64,000 nt of DNA from the NCBI GenBank assembly GCA_019358835.1, contig JAHHIH010000012.1:1-64000 (forward strand). The letters are read 5' to 3'. Position numbers and translations under genes: made by a program. Positions within the stretch are counted from its first letter, which is position 1, and every line of letters starts with the position of its first letter. Shown here piece after piece: positions 57,143 through 64,000 of the stretch. The notes under the pieces are model-generated. The model did not search any database, had not been told where the DNA came from, and was given only the letters and a program-made list of their open reading frames with translations. The DNA comes from Tildeniella torsiva UHER 1998/13D (GTDB taxonomy: Bacteria; Cyanobacteriota; Cyanobacteriia; Phormidesmidales; Phormidesmidaceae).

Positions 57143-58558
57143 ATGGCACTGCGTTTAATTTCGCTGCTGGGTATGTTTGGCCTTTGCTTTATCGCCTGGC
57201 TGGGGTCAGAAGATCGGCGGCGGGTGCCGTGGAAGGTGATTCAGTGGGGCATTGGCATTCAGCTGGTGGTGGGAATGCTGGTATTTTTGCTGCCCTTTAC
57301 CCGCGAGTTTGTGGTGTGGCTCAGCTCTCTGCTCAACGCTCTGATCGATGCCTCAGATGCGGGAGCGCGGTTTTTGTTTGGGCCTATTTTTGTGCCAGTC
57401 CTTAACCAGCCCGTAGGGCCAGCTGGGGCTGGCCGGTGGATTGCCCGCGCCCTGACACCGCCCTTTACCGCCGTGCCGGGCGATCGCCTGGGGGCCGATA
57501 ATCTCAATCTGGGCTACATCTTTGCCTTTCGGTCGCTGCCCCAGGTGGTGTTTTTTGCCTCCATTTTTGCGCTGCTCTACAACCTGGGGGTGGTGCAGCC
57601 GATTGTGCGGGTGTTTGCCCGCTTCTTTCGCTGGGCGATGAACATCAGCGGGGCCGAGGCCCTGGCGGGGGCGGCAAATATTTTTGTCGGCATTGAGTCG
57701 GCGATCGCGATCAAACCCTTCCTAGAGCGCATGACCCGCAGCGAGCTGTGTGCAGTGCTGGCGGGCTGCTTTGGCTCCATCGCCTCCACGGTGCTAGGCC
57801 TCTACGCCGGGTACCTGCGGCCCATCTTCCCATCGATCGCGGGCCACCTGATGTCGGCCTCGGTGCTGACGATTCCGGCCTGCTTTGTGATGGCCAAAAT
57901 CTTGGTGCCCGAGCGCGAGGTGCCCGATACCCTCGGCAAGGTGCCCGCTGTTGAGCTGGCCGATGACGAGCAGCAAAGCCCGATGGATAGCCTGATTTTG
58001 GGTGCCCTAGACGGCATCAAAATGGCGGTGGGTATTGTCGCGGCGCTGATCGCCATTCTGGGCCTGATTGCCCTACTTGACCTGCTGTTTGCCCAGCTGG
58101 CCTTGCTAGCCACCAGCAGCGTTGGGCCGCTGCGGCTGATTGGCCAAGTCTTTAGCGTTGTCACTCTGCGAAACATTATGGGAGTGCTGTTTTTGCCCCT
58201 GACATTCCTCACCGGGGTTTCGTTGGATTGGCAAGAGCTATGGCTGTCGTCGCAGCTGATTGGGCGGCGGTTTTTAGAGACAGCGATTCCGCCCTATATC
58301 AGCCTGGCTAACGCGGCGGCAGAGGGGACGTTGAGCGATCGCGCCCTGGTGATTGTCAGCTATGCGCTCTGCGGCTTTGCCCACCTGCCCTCGGTGGGCA
58401 TCTTTGTCGGAGGGCTCTCGACCCTGGTGCCCTCCCGCCGCAAAGACATCAGCGAAGTCGCCTGGAAGGCGCTGTGGGCGGGCACCCTGGCTACTTTGAT
58501 GACCGGCTGCGTGGCGGGCATCTTTTTCTACGAAGGCGCAGCAGTACTGGGCCGGTAA
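57143..58558 (+). CDS. CNT family nucleoside transporter (NupC-like)
   Basis: 471 residues from the ATG at 57143, with AAGGAG 13 bases upstream (long spacing). Helices include GIESAIAIKPFLERMTRSEL, which carries the CNT substrate-binding region, and GCFGSIASTVLGLYAGY. CNTs bring nucleosides into the cell with H+ or Na+. With ribokinase nearby it suggests nucleoside salvage. Confidence 0.88.
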   Translation: MALRLISLLGMFGLCFIAWLGSEDRRRVPWKVIQWGIGIQLVVGMLVFLLPFTREFVVWLSSLLNALIDASDAGARFLFGPIFVPVLNQPVGPAGAGRWIARALTPPFTAVPGDRLGADNLNLGYIFAFRSLPQVVFFASIFALLYNLGVVQPIVRVFARFFRWAMNISGAEALAGAANIFVGIESAIAIKPFLERMTRSELCAVLAGCFGSIASTVLGLYAGYLRPIFPSIAGHLMSASVLTIPACFVMAKILVPEREVPDTLGKVPAVELADDEQQSPMDSLILGALDGIKMAVGIVAALIAILGLIALLDLLFAQLALLATSSVGPLRLIGQVFSVVTLRNIMGVLFLPLTFLTGVSLDWQELWLSSQLIGRRFLETAIPPYISLANAAAEGTLSDRALVIVSYALCGFAHLPSVGIFVGGLSTLVPSRRKDISEVAWKALWAGTLATLMTGCVAGIFFYEGAAVLGR

Positions 58559-58706
58559 GGGGCTCTAGTTTTCAGCAGACGACCGTCGCCCTGTTCAGTC
58601 ACCAGAACAAAAATGTCTGCGGCTAGACTATAGACATCTGCATTGCGTTCCACTACACAGAAGAGGTAGGGCAGGTTCCAGCAGGTTCTAAACAAAGGGT
58701 AAATCG

Positions 58707-58910
58707 ATGACCTTAAAGGAATTGCTCATTCAAGAACTCGACAATGCCTCCGATCCGGTATTGGTTGAGTTGCTCGACTTTCTGCAATTTCTCAAGGCTA
58801 AACAAGTAGAAGATACTGCCGATGTATTGGAGGCCCGACAGGCTTTAGCATCTGTTGCCACTGAAGGCACTATTGCTTGGGAAGACCTCAAGGCCGACGT
58901 GGGGCTATGA
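58707..58910 (+). CDS. antitoxin of a RelE-type TA pair (DUF2281-like)
   Basis: 67 residues of helical, acidic sequence. Start MTLKELLIQELD, then EARQALASVATEGTIAWEDL, which resembles cyanobacterial DUF2281-like antitoxins. Its stop codon overlaps the toxin start (ATGA). Confidence 0.78.
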   Translation: MTLKELLIQELDNASDPVLVELLDFLQFLKAKQVEDTADVLEARQALASVATEGTIAWEDLKADVGL

Positions 58911-59164
58911 CCTATCGCATTGAGTTTGCAAAGCCTGCGGTCAAGCAATTCAAGGCATTACCACCCCAAGACCAGCAGCGACTAAAGCCCAAAATCGACG
59001 CTTTGGCCCAAGAACCTCGCCCGGCAGGGATGGTTAAGCTCTTAGGGGAAGACGAACTCTATCGCATTCGAGTCGGAGACTATCGCATCGTTTACGCCAT
59101 CAAAGATGCCCAGCTCTTGATTTTGGTCGTTAAAGTCAGACATCGGCGGGAGGTTTATCGCTAA
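58907..59164 (+). CDS. RelE/ParE family toxin
   Basis: 85 residues from the ATG at 58907: IEFAKPAVKQFKALP, GMVKLLGEDELYRIRVGDY and LLILVVKVRHRREVYR are the RelE/mRNA interferase hallmarks (Arg-rich strand and C-terminal Arg/Tyr). Four bases overlap with the antitoxin. A third TA pair in this window. Confidence 0.9.
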   Translation: MTYRIEFAKPAVKQFKALPPQDQQRLKPKIDALAQEPRPAGMVKLLGEDELYRIRVGDYRIVYAIKDAQLLILVVKVRHRREVYR

Positions 59165-59200
59165 ATTCTAAATCCCCACTGGGTTAGTCTTGGCCAAGCT

Positions 59201-60793
59201 TTACAGACAGGCGATCGCGCCCTCACTGCGGCGATCGCAGCCGCCCACCAGCCCGTCTGAGTTCACCTGAATGGCGTGGGCGTGGCCCATTTGCTCCGCC
59301 CAGGCGGGGGCCTCGGTGACCTGGTGCCCCCGGCGTTCTAGAGCTTGGCGAACTTCAGTGGGAATCCGGTTCTCCATCGCCAGTCGGGTAGAGGCCTCGC
59401 CCCAGGTGCGGCCCCACAGCCAGCGGGGCAGATCGATCGCCATCTGGGGCGAAAAGCCAAAGTCGAGCATTCTGGTCAGCATGGCCAGCTGGGTCTGGGG
59501 CTGGCCCTCGCCGCCCATGGTGCCCAGCACCAGATGAGGCTTGCCGTCGTTGAGCACCAGACCGGGCATGAGGGTATGAAAGGGACGCTTGCCGGGTTCT
59601 AGGGCATTGGCATGGCTGGGGTCGAGGGAAAACAGTGAGCCCCGGTTTTGCAGCGGAAAGCCCAGCTCGGGCGGCACCACCGCCGATCCAAAGTCGAAGT
59701 AGAGGCTTTGAATGGTGGATACGGCATTGCCCTCGCCATCGACTACCGCGATGTAGACGGTGTCGCCGCTGCTAGCTGGGGTGGAATAACCCTGGGCTAC
59801 GGCCATGCTCAGCCGGGCGCGGCGGCGATCGCCGTAGGGTTTTGAGATTAGCTCAGCCAGCGGAATATCGGTAAAGTCGGGGTCGCCCAGCCAGCGATCG
59901 CGATCGGCAAAGGCTAGCTTAGTGGCCTCCACCAGCAGGTGATAGTAGTCGGCGGTGCCGTGGCCCACGGTGTGCAGGTTAAACCCCTCCAGCACATTCA
60001 GCATTTGCAGTACCGTAAACCCCTGGGTGTTGGGGGGCAGCTGGCACACCTGGTGGCCCCGGTAGGTGGTGCTGATCGGCTCTACCCAGGTGGCGCTGTG
60101 GCGGGCAAAGTCGTCGCGGGTGAGCCAGCCTCCCAGATCGCCTAGGTAGTCCACGATCTGCTCAGCGATCTGGCCCTGATAGAAATCCTGGAAACCCGCG
60201 CTGGCGAGACGGCGGAGGGTCTCCCCCAGCGGTACGTTGGCCACCCTTGATCCAGCGGTAGGCACATCTCTCCCTGGTAAAAAGGGATTGTTCTCGCCGC
60301 CGTAGGCCCGCAGAAAGTCAGCGTTGACCCGCGTCCAGTGGGCCTGGGATTTGGAGCAGGGGTAGCCCCGCTCGGCCAGGGCGATCGCAGGCATCAGCAG
60401 ATCTGCCCAGGGCAAGCGGCCAAACCGCTGGTGCACCTCGCCCCAGGCCGAGACACCCCCCGGCACCGTAATCACCGCTTGGGGGCCGCGCTGGGGAATG
60501 GCCCCTAGCCCCAGGGAGGTGAAGCGATCGCGATCGCAGCTCGCCCCCGCCCGGCCCGAGCCGTTGAGGCCGTAGAGCTGGCTCGAGCTGGCCTGGTAAC
60601 TCAGCCAAAAGCCATCGCCGCCCAGCCCGGTCATGGCGGGGTAAACCACCGCTAGGGCGGCCTGGGTGGCGATCGCCGCATCGACCGCATTGCCCCCCTG
60701 ACTCAGCACGTTAAGCCCGGCGGTGGAGGCCAGGTAGTGGGGGCAGACCACCATGCCAGTTGGTGAGGAGGGGGGGGCAGAGACTAGAGCCAT
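59201..60793 (-). CDS. gamma-glutamyltransferase family Ntn hydrolase
   Basis: 530 residues. The Ntn nucleophile is T345 in SSGDTVYIAVVD, with the family motifs AVVYPAMTGLGGDGFWL and PHTLMPGLV-type segments. In standard GGTs the site reads TTHxSVVD; here it is DTVYxAVVD, as in HpxW-type oxamate amidohydrolases, so it may not be a glutathione-processing enzyme. No signal peptide is visible, which also speaks against a periplasmic GGT. It is a stand-alone gene. Confidence 0.85.
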   Translation of the reverse strand: MALVSAPPSSPTGMVVCPHYLASTAGLNVLSQGGNAVDAAIATQAALAVVYPAMTGLGGDGFWLSYQASSSQLYGLNGSGRAGASCDRDRFTSLGLGAIPQRGPQAVITVPGGVSAWGEVHQRFGRLPWADLLMPAIALAERGYPCSKSQAHWTRVNADFLRAYGGENNPFLPGRDVPTAGSRVANVPLGETLRRLASAGFQDFYQGQIAEQIVDYLGDLGGWLTRDDFARHSATWVEPISTTYRGHQVCQLPPNTQGFTVLQMLNVLEGFNLHTVGHGTADYYHLLVEATKLAFADRDRWLGDPDFTDIPLAELISKPYGDRRRARLSMAVAQGYSTPASSGDTVYIAVVDGEGNAVSTIQSLYFDFGSAVVPPELGFPLQNRGSLFSLDPSHANALEPGKRPFHTLMPGLVLNDGKPHLVLGTMGGEGQPQTQLAMLTRMLDFGFSPQMAIDLPRWLWGRTWGEASTRLAMENRIPTEVRQALERRGHQVTEAPAWAEQMGHAHAIQVNSDGLVGGCDRRSEGAIACL

Positions 60794-61024
60794 AGCTAAC
60801 TCAGGACTACATTAGCGGGGGGCTAGAACCTTAGCATTTTTGGGGGTGGGCGGCGCTAGGCTGCGATCGGCTAGGATCCAGCTCTGTTAAGAAATGCCTC
60901 AGATGGTGGGGCGATCGGGGGGCAGATCTTTTGCCCCCAAAGTTCCTGTGAGAGAATACAGCCTAATGCCAGCGGGTTGTGCCTACGGCTGTCCCTTCAG
61001 TCCTGTCATTAAGGAGATTCACCG

Positions 61025-61402
61025 ATGCTGCTTTACCTGCTCAGTATTTTGGCTACGGCGCTGTCGCTGCTGTTGGTAGACGCCATTTTCCCCGGCGTGG
61101 TGCTGGCCAATTTCCCAGCGGCGATGGTGGCGGCGATCGCCATTGGCATCGTCAACGGCATCATTAAACCGGTGCTGTTTATTCTGTCGCTGCCGATCAC
61201 CATCTTGACCCTGGGCCTCTTTTCGCTGGTGGTCAACGGCATTTGCTTTTGGCTGGCGTCGCTGGTGACCCCAGGCTTTGCGGTGCACGGGTTCTGGGCA
61301 TTTATCGTCGGCCCCATCGTGCTGTCGATCGTATCCACTGCGCTCAACAACTTTTTTGTGGGCCAGGCCATCAAGCCTCAGGCCAAAGAGATCGAAGGAT
61401 AG
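61025..61402 (+). CDS. phage holin family (DUF, YvlD-like) membrane protein
   Basis: 125 residues with four hydrophobic helices: LLVDAIFPGVVL, IVNGIIKPVLFILSLPITIL, LGLFSLVVNGICFWLASLV and a C-terminal one. This is the YvlD/phage_holin_4 family, small membrane proteins of unknown role despite the holin name. AAGGAG lies before the ATG. Its last 32 bases overlap, convergently, the 3' end of the next gene. Confidence 0.85.
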   Translation: MLLYLLSILATALSLLLVDAIFPGVVLANFPAAMVAAIAIGIVNGIIKPVLFILSLPITILTLGLFSLVVNGICFWLASLVTPGFAVHGFWAFIVGPIVLSIVSTALNNFFVGQAIKPQAKEIEG

Positions 61403-62387
61403 GCGTAGCGCTAGCCGCCCCTGGGAGAATCGACTGCTCAGCGGCGGGGGGAATTACGTAGATGGCCTGGTACTGGTTACGGCCCTGGGCCTTAGCCTTA
61501 TATAGAGCCTGGTCGGCGGTAAACACCAGGTCAGAGGGCAGGTAATCGGCCATGGGTAGCACACTGGCCACGCCGCAGCTAACGGTGACGATGGCCTCGG
61601 GCGCTGTGTCGTGGGATAACCCCCGCTGCTGAATGCCTTCCACCAGCCGTTGGCTGACGATGGTGGCCCCCGCCATTGTGGTGTTGGGCAGAATTACCGC
61701 AAACTCTTCGCCGCCGTAGCGGGTGACCAGGTCGGCGGGGCGACTGATGCACTGGTTCAGGGTTTTGGCCACCTCCTGAAGGCAGCGATCGCCCGCCTGG
61801 TGACCGTAGTGGTCGTTGTAGTTTTTGAAATTGTCAATATCGCAGATCACCAGCGACAGGGACAGGCGCTCGCGCACGCCCCGGCCCCACTCTTGCAGCA
61901 GGTACTCATCGAAGCGGCGACGGTTGGCGACCTGGGTGAGGCTGTCGATCATGGTCAGCCTTTGGAGGTGATGGTTGGCTTCTCGCAGCTGAATCTCAAG
62001 CCGGTGCTGCCAGATCAGCCGCCGCACCCGCTGGCGCAGCACGGCCCAGTTAATCGGTTTAGTGACATAGTCCACTACCCCAATTTCAAAGGCCTGATCC
62101 ACAGATTTTTCGTCTTCTAGACCGGTGATCATCAGCACCGGGGCCAGGTTGCCCTGGGTTAGAGACTGCAACCGACGGCACACCTCAAAACCGTCTACCA
62201 CCGGCATCAGCGCATCGAGCAGCACCAGATCGGGCAGGTGGTCAAAGTACAGGTTGAGGGCCGCTTCGCCGTGGGGCGCTTCGATGACCTGATAGCCCTC
62301 GCGCTCAAGGTAGCGGGTTAGCATGTGGCGAATGAAGGGGTCATCGTCGGCCACCAAAATTACCGCTGAATCAGCGTTGACTGACAT
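61371..62387 (-). CDS. response regulator with GGDEF output domain
   Basis: 338 residues: REC (about 8-125, phospho-acceptor D58 in LVLLDALMP) and GGDEF (about 140-320; GGEEF 225-229 with the RPAD inhibitory site five residues upstream). Phosphorylation should activate c-di-GMP synthesis. It starts inside the last 17 bases of the hybrid kinase gene, so the two are co-transcribed and the kinase is its likely partner. Confidence 0.92.
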   Translation of the reverse strand: MSVNADSAVILVADDDPFIRHMLTRYLEREGYQVIEAPHGEAALNLYFDHLPDLVLLDALMPVVDGFEVCRRLQSLTQGNLAPVLMITGLEDEKSVDQAFEIGVVDYVTKPINWAVLRQRVRRLIWQHRLEIQLREANHHLQRLTMIDSLTQVANRRRFDEYLLQEWGRGVRERLSLSLVICDIDNFKNYNDHYGHQAGDRCLQEVAKTLNQCISRPADLVTRYGGEEFAVILPNTTMAGATIVSQRLVEGIQQRGLSHDTAPEAIVTVSCGVASVLPMADYLPSDLVFTADQALYKAKAQGRNQYQAIYVIPPAAEQSILPGAASATPILRSLWPEA

Positions 62388-64000
62388 AGTTGGTTACCTC
62401 CTGGGAAACCAAGACAGATTTTAGGGCCGTTTTAACGTCGGTTAGGGCGTAGCGAATGGCCTCCACTCGGTCGGCGACGGCCGGATTGGGATCTTGGCGC
62501 AGCACCGCCTCCAGATCGCGGCAGAGGTCGGAGAGGGCCTCTGCACTGACGGAAGCGCTGCTCGACTTGAGGGTATGGGCCGCCCGCTGGAGGGCGGGCC
62601 AGTCGTGCTGCTCCAGGGCGGTGCCCATGTCAGCTACGAGCTGCTCGGCACTCTCCAGGTAACTGGCAATCAGGTCGGCCATAAACTGAGCATCGCCGCC
62701 GCCTATGGTGGTTGCAAAGGTGTGCAGTGCCGCCAAATTGACGGCGGGGGCGGGGGGCCGCTGACCGGCCTCTAGAACCCGAATTAATTCCTTCAGGCGA
62801 ATAGGTTTGCTGATGTAGTCATCCATGCCGGCCCGGAGGCACTGTTCGCGATCGCCCTGCATGGCGTTGGCGGTAACGGCAACCAGGCGAGGGCGGCGGC
62901 TGGGCCAACGCTGAACGATCTGCCGGGCGGCGGCCAGGCCGTCCATTTCAGGCATTTGCACATCCATCAGCACCAGGTCGTAGGGCCGCTGGTCGAGGGC
63001 GGCCAGCACCTCGTAGCCGTTGGCGGCCACATCGGCCCGATAGCCCAGGCGCTGCAAAATCTGGAGGGCCACCTTTTGATTGACCACGTTGTCTTCGGCC
63101 AGCAAAATGCGCTGGGGACACCGCCGCCCCAGGTCGGTATCGACCGGCGTAGGGCGAGGCCGAGGCGACACCCGCACGGCCTCAGGTCGATCGGCCAGGG
63201 CGTTGGCCAGGGCATCTATCAGCTGGGCTTGCTTCACGGGCTTGGTCAGGTAGGCCGCAAACAGGCCCTGTTGGGCAATGCTGTGGTGCCAGCCGAGGGA
63301 GGTCAGCATGACTAGGGGCAGCAATCGCTCCGCGAACCGTCGGTGCAGAGCCTGGGCTAGGGCCAGGCCGTCCATACCTGGCATTTGCATATCCAAAATG
63401 GCCAGGTCAAAGCGCTGGGTTTCAATCGCCTCTAAGGCCGCCAAGCCGGAATCTACGGTCACTACCGCCATCCCCCACCCCTGGAGCTGGAGCTGAAGAA
63501 TCTTGCGGTTGGTGGCGTTGTCATCGACCACCAGCAGGCGACGGCCCTGGAGCATGGTGGTAGGGGCCAGCGCGGCGGGCGGCGGCGGCTGGGGGTCGAG
63601 GGTGGCCTGCAGGGTGAAGTAAAAGGTTGATCCCTGGCCCTCGGTGCTCTCTACCCAGAGGCTGCCGCCCATCAGTTTGCACAGGCGCTGGCTAATGGCT
63701 AGGCCCAACCCGGTGCCGCCAAACTGCCGGGTGGTTGAGGCATCCACCTGGCAAAAGGGCTGAAACAGCCGGTGCAGCCGATCGGCTGGAATGCCAATCC
63801 CCGTGTCTTTGATCGCCACCTGAAGGACAATCTGCCCGGCTGTAGTCTGGGGCTGGGCCTGCACCGAGACAATCACTTCCCCTGCGGGGGTGAATTTGAT
63901 GGCATTGCTGACCAGGTTGACGAGCACCTGGCGCAGGCGGCTGACATCGCCCAGCAGGTACTGGGGCACCTGGGTCGGCAGCAGGTAGGCCAGCTCTAGC
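62371..64000 (-). CDS. hybrid histidine kinase, 3' part (HATPase-REC-REC-HPt)
   Basis: At least 542 residues; the frame is open through the right edge, so the N-terminal sensor and the phospho-accepting HisKA domain lie outside. Visible are the HATPase domain (LVNLVSNAIKFTPAGE; GTGLGLAIS), a first REC (VVDDNATNRK, LAILDMQMPGMDG), a second REC (LAEDNVVNQK, LVLMDVQMPEMDG) and an HPt domain with phospho-His in AAHTLKSSSAS. The HPt would pass phosphate to the adjacent REC-GGDEF regulator, with which the gene overlaps by 17 bases. Confidence 0.93.
   Translation of the reverse strand, partial: LELAYLLPTQVPQYLLGDVSRLRQVLVNLVSNAIKFTPAGEVIVSVQAQPQTTAGQIVLQVAIKDTGIGIPADRLHRLFQPFCQVDASTTRQFGGTGLGLAISQRLCKLMGGSLWVESTEGQGSTFYFTLQATLDPQPPPPAALAPTTMLQGRRLLVVDDNATNRKILQLQLQGWGMAVVTVDSGLAALEAIETQRFDLAILDMQMPGMDGLALAQALHRRFAERLLPLVMLTSLGWHHSIAQQGLFAAYLTKPVKQAQLIDALANALADRPEAVRVSPRPRPTPVDTDLGRRCPQRILLAEDNVVNQKVALQILQRLGYRADVAANGYEVLAALDQRPYDLVLMDVQMPEMDGLAAARQIVQRWPSRRPRLVAVTANAMQGDREQCLRAGMDDYISKPIRLKELIRVLEAGQRPPAPAVNLAALHTFATTIGGGDAQFMADLIASYLESAEQLVADMGTALEQHDWPALQRAAHTLKSSSASVSAEALSDLCRDLEAVLRQDPNPAVADRVEAIRYALTDVKTALKSVLVSQEVTNYVSQR

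Overview
The window reads as a chromosomal segment of a cyanobacterium, probably a filamentous Leptolyngbya/Nodosilinea-like lineage. Evidence: the HIP1 octamer GCGATCGC recurs through nearly every gene, and typical cyanobacterial genes are present: ferredoxin-sulfite reductase, a CRR7-domain protein, a protochlorophyllide-reductase-like (PCP_red) protein, an FtsH3-type protease, a cyanobacteriochrome, DUF6335 and DUF3616 proteins, and the TIGR02587/TIGR02588 pair. GC content is moderately high except in an AT-rich patch around 31.9-33.9 kb. No rRNA, tRNA or CRISPR array was seen.

Layout. 0-5.3 kb: two membrane proteins, a DHH phosphoesterase, a secreted dienelactone hydrolase, a PCP_red protein and two unlisted microproteins (59 and 38 aa). 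5.3-14.9 kb: sulfite reductase, CRR7, a Tat-exported PhoX phosphatase with a candidate Pho box, an isochorismatase-like hydrolase, a cytochrome b561-type protein with a 34-aa membrane microprotein behind it, a Mn2+ riboswitch (yybP-ykoY) in front of a TMEM165/Mnx manganese exporter, two YbjQ proteins and a translationally coupled trio of small unknown proteins. 15-27 kb: FtsH, an amiC-pabC pair, NurA, a HigBA-like toxin-antitoxin (TA) pair, a WD40 protein, a GAF-EAL protein, DNA ligase LigA with an in-frame repeat insertion, and VapBC.

27-34.6 kb is accessory. A prolyl oligopeptidase is followed by decayed transposase fragments (a RAYT tail and an IS4-type piece), small unknown proteins, an eleven-unit 21-bp tandem array, a Shedu-type (DUF4263) defence nuclease in AT-rich DNA, a glycine-zipper microprotein, and two foldback elements around a small acidic protein. 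34.6-50 kb: DJ-1/PfpI, TspO, an ExbB-ExbD/TonB energy-transfer set with an acidic lipoprotein, YihY, DUF6335, DUF3616, DedA, DoxX, an SDR, a transketolase-like enzyme and a nucleobase permease. 50-64 kb: an acetyltransferase, an EAL-cyanobacteriochrome GAF-GGDEF protein, the TIGR02588-TIGR02587 pair next to ribokinase, a CNT nucleoside transporter, a third TA pair, a gamma-glutamyltransferase-family enzyme, a holin-like membrane protein, a REC-GGDEF response regulator and the 3' part of a hybrid histidine kinase that runs off the right edge.

Shared themes are second-messenger signalling (three c-di-GMP enzymes, one apparently light-sensing), metal and phosphate homeostasis, three small TA modules, nucleoside/nucleobase salvage, and many short proteins missed by a 60-aa ORF cutoff. 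All function calls rest on reading motifs; no database search was run.
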